Positions 1-5,501 of a stretch of 5,501 bases of DNA are shown piece by piece. The notes beneath the pieces are model-generated. The model was not told where the DNA came from and made no database searches. It was given only the letters and a program-made list of their open reading frames with translations. Source of the DNA: JAOUEE01 sp051011595 (GTDB lineage Bacteria; Actinomycetota; Acidimicrobiia; Acidimicrobiales; SHLQ01); the NCBI GenBank assembly GCA_051011595.1, contig JBPCTQ010000225.1:1-5501 (forward strand). The letters are read 5' to 3'. How positions within the stretch are numbered: the stretch's first letter is position 1; every line of letters begins with the position of its first letter. Position numbers and translations under genes: made by a program.

Positions 1-41
1 GAACAAGACAGGGAGCGGTGCACCGGCTCCGCCGCAGCCGC

Positions 42-78
42 AGGCGGGTCGAGGCGCCCTCGGCGCCGGATCCCGCCT
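42..78 (-). terminator. GC-rich hairpin just downstream of the acyl-CoA dehydrogenase gene, possible terminator
   Basis: The sequence shows a two-part inverted repeat. AGGCGGG (42-48) pairs with CCCGCCT (72-78). Inside it GGCGCC (53-58) pairs with GGCGCC (62-67) around a 3-nt loop (59-61), and the two stems are separated by a 4x4 internal loop. On the minus strand it begins 7 nt after the stop codon of the dehydrogenase gene, where a terminator would sit. There is no T-tract after it on the minus strand, so it is not a classic intrinsic terminator. Hairpins lacking a U-tract are often proposed as terminators in high-GC actinobacteria. It could also protect the mRNA 3' end. Confidence 0.5.
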
Positions 79-85
79 CGCGGAA

Positions 86-1324
86 TCAAATCGGCAGGTC
101 TCCCGTCGCTCTGCGGGTGCTGCCGTCGTCGGTGTAGGCGGCGATGGTGCGCTGGGCGATACGCATCTGGTGCACTTCGTCGGCGCCGTCGGCGAAACGA
201 GCCCAGCGGGCGTGCTGGTACATGTGGGCCAGGGGAGTGTCGGTCGAGTACCCGAGCGCACCGTGGACTTGGATCGAACGGTCGATGACTCGGTTCAACA
301 TGTTGGCCACGAAGTGTTTGGCCATCGAGACCTCACTCTTGAAGTCGACCCCGGCATCGATCTTCGATGCCGCGTGCAGCACCATGAGTTTGGACTGGTA
401 GAGCTCCATGGTGGAGTCGGCGATGAGCCACTGGATGCCCTGCTTCTCGGCCAGCAACGAGCCGTGGCTGAACCGGTTGAGTGACCGGTCGACCATCATG
501 TCGAGTGCGGTCTCGGCCTGGGCGATCCACCGCATGCAGTGGGCCAGGCGGGCCGGGCCGAGGCGGTACTGGCCGAGCAGGTGGCCCTGACCCCGTCCGC
601 CCAGCATCTGATCGTCGTGGACGCGTAGGTCGTCGATGACGATCTCGCTGTGTCCGGTCCCCCCGTGCATGGTCTCGACCTCGCGGACCTCGTTCCAGCC
701 GTCGCTCGGCAGGTCGATGAGGAAGGCGCTGTTGGCCGCCTGGGGAATGTCGGGATTCTCTTCGGTGCGGCACACGAGGATGGCGAAGTTGGCCCGGTGG
801 GCATTGGAGATGAACCACTTGTGGCCGTTGATGACCCACTCGTCGCCGTCCTGATAGGCGGTGGTCTGGATGAGGGTGGGATCGGAGCCCGCCACCTCGG
901 GTTCGGTCATGGCGAAACACGACCAGGCGGTGCCCTCACAGAGTGGCTTGAGGTACTTCTCGGCCTGCTCGGGCGTGGCCCAGTGGAGCAGGGTGTGCAT
1001 GTTGCCCTCGTCGGGGGCCTGGCAGTTGAACACCCACGGTCCGTAGTAGGACTTGGCCGCCTCGGCCTGCACCATCGCCAACTCGACGTGGCCCAGACCC
1101 ATGCCCCCCCATTCCTCGGGCATGTGGGGCAACCAGATGCCGGCCTTGTGGGCCTGCTTGCGCAGCTCGATGAGGACCTCGACTCGCGCCGCGCCGTCGA
1201 GGCCGTCGCCGCCGTCGTTGCCCTCGATGCGGTCCTCGGCCGGACGGATCACGTCGTCGACGAAGGCTCGGACCCGCAGGCGGGTTTCCTCGAGTTCGGG
1301 TGAGAGGGTGAAGTCGATGGCCAT
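86..1324 (-). CDS. Acyl-CoA dehydrogenase, ACAD10/ACAD11-like (FadE family)
   Basis: A 412-residue flavoprotein of the acyl-CoA dehydrogenase superfamily, complete and near the usual length. An N-terminal helical domain (about 1-130) is followed by the beta-domain with the FAD/substrate signature FAMTEPEVAGSD (137-148) and WFISN (170-174). The C-terminal helical domain carries RLGPARLAHCMR (254-265), IQVHGALGYS (351-360) and ADGADEVH (378-385). The APDEGNM stretch (103-109), the RLGPxRxxHCMR motif and the ADGxDEVH ending match what I recall of the ACAD10/ACAD11 branch rather than the short- or medium-chain branches. By alignment Asp379 occupies the position of the catalytic Glu of medium-chain enzymes (YEGT). 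The start is ATG at 1324-1322, because the ACAD domain begins here (MAIDFTLSPELEE) and GGGAG lies 6 nt upstream. The open frame runs on to 1666, but that extension has no ACAD character and overlaps the divergent kinase gene. It is likely cytoplasmic, in fatty-acid or hydroxy-acid catabolism. The fold is certain; the substrate is unknown. Confidence 0.95.
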   Translation of the reverse strand: MAIDFTLSPELEETRLRVRAFVDDVIRPAEDRIEGNDGGDGLDGAARVEVLIELRKQAHKAGIWLPHMPEEWGGMGLGHVELAMVQAEAAKSYYGPWVFNCQAPDEGNMHTLLHWATPEQAEKYLKPLCEGTAWSCFAMTEPEVAGSDPTLIQTTAYQDGDEWVINGHKWFISNAHRANFAILVCRTEENPDIPQAANSAFLIDLPSDGWNEVREVETMHGGTGHSEIVIDDLRVHDDQMLGGRGQGHLLGQYRLGPARLAHCMRWIAQAETALDMMVDRSLNRFSHGSLLAEKQGIQWLIADSTMELYQSKLMVLHAASKIDAGVDFKSEVSMAKHFVANMLNRVIDRSIQVHGALGYSTDTPLAHMYQHARWARFADGADEVHQMRIAQRTIAAYTDDGSTRRATGDLPI

Positions 1325-1330
1325 GTGCTG

Positions 1331-1335
1331 CTCCC
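1331..1335 (-). promoter_or_regulatory. Ribosome binding site of the acyl-CoA dehydrogenase gene
   Basis: The minus strand reads GGGAG here, 6 nt before the ATG at 1324-1322. This fixes the start at the MAIDF methionine and argues against the in-frame extension further upstream. Confidence 0.65.
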
Positions 1336-1340
1336 GGACG

Positions 1341-1354
1341 AGTGGTCGATCACT
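1341..1354. promoter_or_regulatory. 14-bp near-palindrome upstream of the dehydrogenase gene, candidate operator
   Basis: AGTGGTCGATCACT is symmetric at 12 of 14 positions: AGTG/CACT arms flank a TCGA core, with one non-complementary pair. It lies 17-30 nt before the dehydrogenase start codon, where a repressor could block transcription or early elongation of that gene. The size and symmetry fit a dimeric helix-turn-helix regulator such as a TetR or GntR family member. No regulator gene is present in the window, so this is inference from symmetry alone. Confidence 0.3.
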
Positions 1355-1365
1355 GTCTAATCCAC

Positions 1366-1390
1366 GGTCGGGGCGACGGCACACCCGACC
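1366..1390. repeat. 7-bp perfect inverted repeat in the divergent intergenic region
   Basis: GGTCGGG (1366-1372) is the exact reverse complement of CCCGACC (1384-1390), separated by 11 nt. It sits roughly 40-65 nt upstream of the dehydrogenase start. It could be a protein binding site, or a hairpin in the 5' leader of the minus-strand transcript if transcription begins above 1390. The stem is all G/C except one A/T pair, and such repeats arise readily by chance in GC-rich DNA. Confidence 0.35.
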
Positions 1391-1403
1391 ACCGGCCCAC
1401 CGG

Positions 1404-1451
1404 GTTGCCTTCCTACGCAGCAATCTTCCTGGTAAGTTGCCTTCCCAGTCA
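1404..1451. promoter_or_regulatory. Three phased 16-bp repeat units, candidate regulator binding region between the divergent genes
   Basis: Three consecutive 16-bp units start at 1404, 1420 and 1436, each with CTTCC at the same internal position. Units 1 and 3 share the 10-mer GTTGCCTTCC exactly, 32 bp apart, close to three helical turns. TTGC/GCAA/TTGC elements at 1405, 1420 and 1437 also give alternating inverted half-sites, for example GCAA (1420-1423) facing TTGC (1437-1440). This block lies 55-102 bp before the kinase start and 80 or more bp before the dehydrogenase start, a plausible place for shared control. I could not identify convincing -35/-10 boxes on either strand. Confidence 0.4.
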
Positions 1452-1492
1452 GCGAATTGGTTCCTCCATCTCAGCCGGTGGGGCGACGATAC

Positions 1493-1496
1493 GGAG
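1493..1496 (+). promoter_or_regulatory. Ribosome binding site deciding the kinase start
   Basis: GGAG lies 9 nt before the GTG at 1506-1508. An earlier in-frame GTG at 1500-1502 would leave only 3 nt, which is too close, so the later GTG is preferred. The two alternatives differ by only two residues. Confidence 0.5.
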
Positions 1497-1505
1497 AGAG
1501 TGAGA

Positions 1506-2675
1506 GTGCCGCGTAGGACGTTCATTCCCAGCCAACCGGGTGACCTGACCCCGCGTTGGCTGACCGACCAACTCCGGGCCCACGGGGGCCTCCCCGCGAC
1601 CAGCGAGGTCGTCGGATTCGACGTCGGGCCGCTCGGTGGCGGCCAGGGCCTCAGCGGCGAACTCATGCGGGTGTCGTTGCGCTACCACGGTGACCAGGGC
1701 CGTGCTCCCGACTCGGTCATCGCCAAGTTCCCGACCACCAACCTCCAGAACCGGGGGATGATCGAGGCGCTGGGCACCTACGAACGCGAGATCAGCTTCT
1801 ACCGCGGGGTGGCCGGTCAGGTGCCGATCCGGGTGCCGCGTCACTTCGGTTCCGACTTCGACACCGCCCGCCTCACCACCACGGCCAAGGCCGGCGGCTC
1901 GCGGCTGCTCGAACGAATGCCGGCGGGTGTGCACGTGGCGGTGACGCGCGACGTCACCAAGTTCATGCGGGCCACCAGCCGTCGTTACGCTCTGCTCATC
2001 GAGGACATGGGAGACGGCCAGGTCTACGACCTGGTCGAGCCCCCGGGCCCCGAACTGCTCGAGCAGGTGCTCGGCGAACTGGCCGTGGTCCACTCACACT
2101 TCTGGGGCGGCGAGGGGCTCGAGAGTGTCGCCCGCCAGGGTCGCGCCGTCACCCACATCCCGGTCGTGCAGGCCAACGTCGCACGCGAGCGGGCCATCCC
2201 GGCCTGCATCGAGCGCTGGCCCGATCTCACCGACGCCCAGATCGCCATGCTCTACGAGGCGGCCGAGCGGTTCCCCGAGGACACGGCCCGGCTCAACCGA
2301 CCGATCACGCTGATCCACGGTGACACCCGCACCGACAACGTCATCTATCGCGACGACGGCTCGCTCGCCCTGCTCGACTGGGCCATGACCTCGGTCGCCG
2401 ATCCGGGCTTCGACGTCGGGTACCTGCTGAGCAGCAGCGTCATGCCCGACGACGGCCGGCCCATGGCCCGCAAGTTGGCCGAGGCCTATCACGAGGCGCT
2501 CACCGCCCATGGGGTGGCTCATCCGTTCGACGATCTCTGGGAGTCGATCGAGGCCTGTTGTCGAGCCCAGCTGGTGCAGATGGCGTTGACCGTCGTGTTC
2601 TTCGAGGCCAGCTACGGCGACGTCGACCCCTGCGACCTCTGGATTCCGCGGGCCCTCGCCTGCCTGCTCGACTGA
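1506..2675 (+). CDS. Phosphotransferase of the aminoglycoside phosphotransferase / CHK kinase-like fold
   Basis: A 389-residue small-molecule kinase with a protein-kinase-like fold. The N-lobe carries the glycine-rich nucleotide loop GPLGGGQGLSGEL (41-53), the ATP-contacting lysine in VIAKFP (Lys74) and the helix-C glutamate in YEREISFY (Glu94). The hinge region is ALLIEDMG (162-169). The C-lobe has the Brenner-type catalytic loop HGDTRTDNVIY (271-281), with catalytic Asp273 and metal-binding Asn278, and the DFG-equivalent LDW (290-292, Asp291). All the catalytic residues are present, so it should be active. REISFY and GGGQGLSGEL resemble the ecdysteroid-kinase/CHK-like bacterial proteins more than true antibiotic kinases; resistance is therefore unlikely. 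Residues about 118-158 form a linker much longer than usual between the two strands before the hinge. The start is a GTG chosen by RBS spacing; the open frame upstream to 1053 is antisense to the dehydrogenase gene. It is divergent from that gene, which suggests joint action on a hydroxylated acyl substrate. The substrate is unknown. Confidence 0.9.
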   Translation: MPRRTFIPSQPGDLTPRWLTDQLRAHGGLPATSEVVGFDVGPLGGGQGLSGELMRVSLRYHGDQGRAPDSVIAKFPTTNLQNRGMIEALGTYEREISFYRGVAGQVPIRVPRHFGSDFDTARLTTTAKAGGSRLLERMPAGVHVAVTRDVTKFMRATSRRYALLIEDMGDGQVYDLVEPPGPELLEQVLGELAVVHSHFWGGEGLESVARQGRAVTHIPVVQANVARERAIPACIERWPDLTDAQIAMLYEAAERFPEDTARLNRPITLIHGDTRTDNVIYRDDGSLALLDWAMTSVADPGFDVGYLLSSSVMPDDGRPMARKLAEAYHEALTAHGVAHPFDDLWESIEACCRAQLVQMALTVVFFEASYGDVDPCDLWIPRALACLLD

Positions 2676-2687
2676 CGCGGGTGCGGG

Positions 2688-5501
2688 TCAGGCGGCCCGG
2701 ATGCCGATGCCGATGGAGTGACCGCCCACCGCGGCCCGGTGGATCGAGTCACCCTCGCTGGGGCCGAACTCGATGCGCTCGGCCAACACCTGCTCGGCCA
2801 CGTACGCCTGATGGGTCCGCACCGCTTCGACGACCTCGTCGGGTGCGTCGAGCGCGACCGTGATGCGGTCGGTGACCACCAGGTCGGCCTCCTTGCGGGC
2901 GTTCTGGATGAGACGCACGACGTCGCGGGCGGTGCCCTCGGCCTCGAGTTCGGGCGTCAGTTCGGTATCGAGGACGACCAGGGCGTCGTTGCCGGGAAGG
3001 GGGGCCGCCACCACTCCCTCGACCGGCTCGACGGCCAACTCGAACTCGCCGTCACCGAGCACGTGGCCGGCCACGGTGACGGTGCCGTCGCCGTTGTCGA
3101 CCCAGTCGCCCGACTTCGCCGCCCCGAACACCTGCTGGACGTCGCCCCCCAGCCGGGGTCCCAACACCTTGCCGTCGGGACGAAGGTTGAACGTGGCGTA
3201 GTCGGCCAGCGCGTCGTCGAACCCCACTGCCTTCACGTTGACCTCGTCGGCGACGATGTCGGCGTAGGCCGGATCGATGCCGGTGTGCACGAGGGTCAAC
3301 CCGGCGAGCGGCAGCCGGACCCGCAGGCCCAGCTCCTCACGCAACCGCAGCGCGGTCGAGACCGCGTCGCGGACCTGATCCATGTTGGCCACCAGGGCGG
3401 GGTCGGACGGGAGCTCGTCGGGGTCGGGCCAGTCGGCGAGGTGGACAGACTCGCCGCCGGTGAGGCCGCCGTACACCTCGTCCATGACCAGTGGCAGGAA
3501 CGGGGCCGCCACCCGACAGAAGGTGGTGAGCGCGGTGTACAGCGTGTCGTACGCGTCGCGTTTGTCGGCGTCGTCGCGGGCCGAACCGGCCGACCAGAAC
3601 CGATCGCGGCTGCGCCGGATGTACCAGTTGTTGAGCGCGTCGATGAACGACTGGATGTGGGTGGTGGCGCCGGGCAGGTCGTAGGCGTCCATCGAGGTCG
3701 TGGCCGCCTCGACCAGGTCGTGGGTCTTGGCCAGCAGGTACCGGTCGAGCAGTTGGGGCGAGTCGCTTCGCACCCGGGCCTCGTAGCCGTCGACGTTCGC
3801 GTACAGGGTGAAGAACGAGTAGGCGTTCCAGATCGGGAGCAGGATCTGGCGGGTGACCTCGTCGATGGCCTGATCGCTGATGCGGGTGTCGCCGCCCCGC
3901 ACGATGTTGGTCGACATGAAGTACCACCGCAGCGCGTCGGCCCCCTGCTGCTCGAAGATCTCGGTCGGCTCGGTGTAGTTGCGCAACCGCTTCGAGAGTT
4001 TGTTGCCGTCCTCGGCCAGCAGGATGCCGTGGCAGATGACGTTCTGGAAGGCGTTGGTGTCGAACAGCGCGCCGGCCAGCACGTGCATGGTGTAGAACCA
4101 GCCGCGCGTCTGGTTGATGTACTCGACGATGAAGTCGGCGGGGAAGTGGTCCTCGAACCACTGCTTGTTCTCGAACGGGTAGTGCACCTGGGCCCAGGGC
4201 ATCGATCCGGACTCGAACCAGCAGTCGAGCACCTCGGGGACCCGGCGCATGGTCGACCGGCCGGTGGGGTCGTCGGGGTTCGGGCGGGTGAGGTCGTCGA
4301 TGGTCGGCCGGTGCAGGTCGTCGGGCCGTACCCCGAAGTCGGCTTCGATCTCGTCGAGGCTGCCGTACACGTCGGTGCGGGGATACTCGGGATCGTCGCT
4401 CTGCCACACCGGGATGGGTGAACCCCAGAACCGGTTGCGGCTGATCGACCAGTCGCGGGCCCCGGCCAGCCACTGCCCGAAGCGACCGTCGCGGACGTGT
4501 TCGGGCACCCAGTTGATCTGCTGGTTGAGTTCGAGCAGCCGATCGCGGATGGCGGTGACCTCGACGTACCAGGATGAGATCGCCTTGTAGATGATGGGTG
4601 TGTCGGTGCGCCAGCAGTGTGGGTAGTTGTGCTCGTAGGTTTCGTGGCGCAGGACGCGGCCGGCGTCTTTGAGGTGGCGGATGATGTCGGGGTTGGCGTC
4701 GAAGACGTTCTCGCCGGCCCACTCGGGCACGTCGTCGGTGAAGCGGCCCTGATCGTCGACGGGGACGGCTCGACCGATCGGGATGTCGTTTGCCTCACTC
4801 ACGGCCTGATCGTCCTCGCCGAAGCCGGGGGCGATGTGCACGATGCCGGTGCCCTCGCTGGTGTCGACGAAGTCGGCTCCGAGCACTCGAAAGGCGTCGT
4901 CGCGGTCGACGAAGTAATCGAACAACGGCTGGTAGCGGCGGCCGACCAGCTCGGTACCCCGCAGGGTGCCCACCGGGGTGGTATCGCCCAACTGGGCGTC
5001 GTAGCCGGCGACGGTGTCGGATCCGATGACCACGTGGGTGCCGTCGGCCGTCTCGAGCACCGTGTACTCGACGTCGGGCCCCACGGCGAGGGCCAGGTTG
5101 GACGGGAGGGTCCAGGGTGTGGTGGTCCAGGCCAGCAGCCGGAGCGGGCCCGGATCACCGTCGGCCGGCTCGAGGTCGAACCCCACGGTGATGGCCGGGT
5201 CCTGGCGGGGGCGGGTGGCGTCGTCGAGGCGGATCTCGAAGTTCGAGAGCGGGGTCTCGGCACCCCACGAGTAGGGCATGACCCGGTAGGCCTCGTAGAC
5301 GAGGCCCTTGTCGAAGAGTTGTTTGAACGACCACATGACCGACTCCATGTACGGCAGGTCCATGGTCTTGTAGTCGTTCTCGAAGTCGACCCACCGGGCC
5401 TGGCGGGTGACGGTCTCTTCCCACTCGGCGGTGTAGCGCATGACCGAGGCCCGGCACTGGTCGTTGAACCGGGCGATACCCAGTTCGGTGATGGCGGCCC
5501 G
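2688..5501 (-). CDS. ileS: Isoleucyl-tRNA synthetase, type 2 (partial, N-terminus beyond the window)
   Basis: Charges tRNA-Ile with isoleucine in the cytoplasm; essential for translation. 937 C-terminal residues are visible, and roughly 110-130 residues including the HIGH motif lie past the right edge. Numbered from the edge, visible landmarks are WVDFENDYKTMD (37-48), the editing-domain threonine-rich peptide TTTPWTLPSN (126-135) and GTGIVHIAPGFGEDD (217-231). The catalytic core follows with DWSISRNRFWG (350-360) and VLDCWFESGSMPW (424-436), then the class I signature as KLSKR (501-505, at 3987-4001). The anticodon-binding domain has NWYIRRSRDRFW (625-636). The C-terminus lacks the cysteine zinc finger typical of type 1 IleRS. 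KxSKR and the C-terminal ELEAEG region resemble mycobacterial IleS, supporting the type 2 (eukaryote-like) class, which is generally mupirocin-tolerant. The frame stays open to the edge, so the ATG at 5441-5439 is internal. Its stop is 12 bp from the convergent kinase stop. Confidence 0.97.
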   Translation of the reverse strand, partial: RAAITELGIARFNDQCRASVMRYTAEWEETVTRQARWVDFENDYKTMDLPYMESVMWSFKQLFDKGLVYEAYRVMPYSWGAETPLSNFEIRLDDATRPRQDPAITVGFDLEPADGDPGPLRLLAWTTTPWTLPSNLALAVGPDVEYTVLETADGTHVVIGSDTVAGYDAQLGDTTPVGTLRGTELVGRRYQPLFDYFVDRDDAFRVLGADFVDTSEGTGIVHIAPGFGEDDQAVSEANDIPIGRAVPVDDQGRFTDDVPEWAGENVFDANPDIIRHLKDAGRVLRHETYEHNYPHCWRTDTPIIYKAISSWYVEVTAIRDRLLELNQQINWVPEHVRDGRFGQWLAGARDWSISRNRFWGSPIPVWQSDDPEYPRTDVYGSLDEIEADFGVRPDDLHRPTIDDLTRPNPDDPTGRSTMRRVPEVLDCWFESGSMPWAQVHYPFENKQWFEDHFPADFIVEYINQTRGWFYTMHVLAGALFDTNAFQNVICHGILLAEDGNKLSKRLRNYTEPTEIFEQQGADALRWYFMSTNIVRGGDTRISDQAIDEVTRQILLPIWNAYSFFTLYANVDGYEARVRSDSPQLLDRYLLAKTHDLVEAATTSMDAYDLPGATTHIQSFIDALNNWYIRRSRDRFWSAGSARDDADKRDAYDTLYTALTTFCRVAAPFLPLVMDEVYGGLTGGESVHLADWPDPDELPSDPALVANMDQVRDAVSTALRLREELGLRVRLPLAGLTLVHTGIDPAYADIVADEVNVKAVGFDDALADYATFNLRPDGKVLGPRLGGDVQQVFGAAKSGDWVDNGDGTVTVAGHVLGDGEFELAVEPVEGVVAAPLPGNDALVVLDTELTPELEAEGTARDVVRLIQNARKEADLVVTDRITVALDAPDEVVEAVRTHQAYVAEQVLAERIEFGPSEGDSIHRAAVGGHSIGIGIRAA

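Noticed and set aside
2..484. Plus-strand frame open from the left edge
   Set aside because: It lies antisense to the dehydrogenase C-terminus and the translation looks like a shadow. Nothing supports a gene entering from the left.
1433..1438. TAAGTT as a plus-strand -10 box
   Set aside because: It fits TANNNT, but no acceptable -35 lies 16-19 bp upstream; TTGCCT at 1405 is too far away.
1053..1505. Upstream extension of the kinase frame
   Set aside because: It is antisense to the dehydrogenase gene, and its translation shows no kinase-family character. GTG 1506 with GGAG at 1493 is the better start.
1325..1666. N-terminal extension of the dehydrogenase frame to an ATG at 1666
   Set aside because: The extra residues are low-complexity and unlike any ACAD N-terminus. 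They run antisense through the kinase start, and a good RBS sits before the internal ATG at 1324.
1506..2675. Kinase as an aminoglycoside resistance gene
   Set aside because: The Brenner loop is shared by many metabolic kinases. The N-lobe motifs and the neighbouring dehydrogenase point to metabolism rather than antibiotic modification.
2672..2691. CTGAC/GTCAG as a bidirectional terminator
   Set aside because: A stem of 5 bp with a 10-nt loop and no T-tract is too weak to annotate as a terminator.
2718..4421. Long plus-strand open frame (567 codons) opposite ileS
   Set aside because: High-GC coding DNA often leaves the antisense frame open. The translation is Val/Gly/Arg/Asp-rich with no recognisable domain, and it lies wholly over well-conserved ileS.
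3296..4798. Two long minus-strand frames overlapping ileS (about 500 and 461 codons)
   Set aside because: The translations are Arg/Pro/Ser/Thr-rich shadows in alternative frames of ileS, with no domain and no RBS support.

Overview
The window is GC-rich and densely coding, with GTG start use and strong G/C bias at third codon positions. Together with an isoleucyl-tRNA synthetase of the eukaryote-like type 2 that resembles mycobacterial IleS, this suggests a high-GC actinobacterium. An environmental Acidimicrobiia-like lineage is my best guess, but it is inferred from style and not demonstrated.

Layout, left to right. Positions 1-85 hold no supportable gene; a strong GC-rich hairpin (42-78) lies just past the stop of the first gene and may end its transcription. 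Positions 86-1324 (minus) encode a complete acyl-CoA dehydrogenase of the ACAD10/ACAD11-like branch, with Asp where most acyl-CoA dehydrogenases carry the catalytic Glu. Positions 1325-1505 are a divergent intergenic region with an unusual density of symmetry: a 14-bp near-palindrome, a 7-bp inverted repeat, and three 16-bp phased repeat units. Positions 1506-2675 (plus) encode a complete small-molecule kinase of the aminoglycoside phosphotransferase / choline kinase-like (CHK) fold. Its stop is separated by only 12 bp from the stop of the convergent ileS gene (2688 to beyond the right edge, minus), whose N-terminal part including the HIGH motif lies outside the window.

The most interesting reading concerns the divergent kinase/dehydrogenase pair. 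In animals the same two domain types are fused in one protein (ACAD10 and ACAD11). In Pseudomonas putida levulinate catabolism a kinase and an ACAD-like enzyme (LvaA, LvaC) together remove the hydroxyl of 4-hydroxyacyl-CoA through a phosphorylated intermediate. The pair here could be an unfused, divergently transcribed version, acting on an unknown hydroxy-acyl substrate under a shared local regulator. ileS is a housekeeping neighbour with no evident functional link. I see no mobile element, CRISPR array, tRNA or rRNA.
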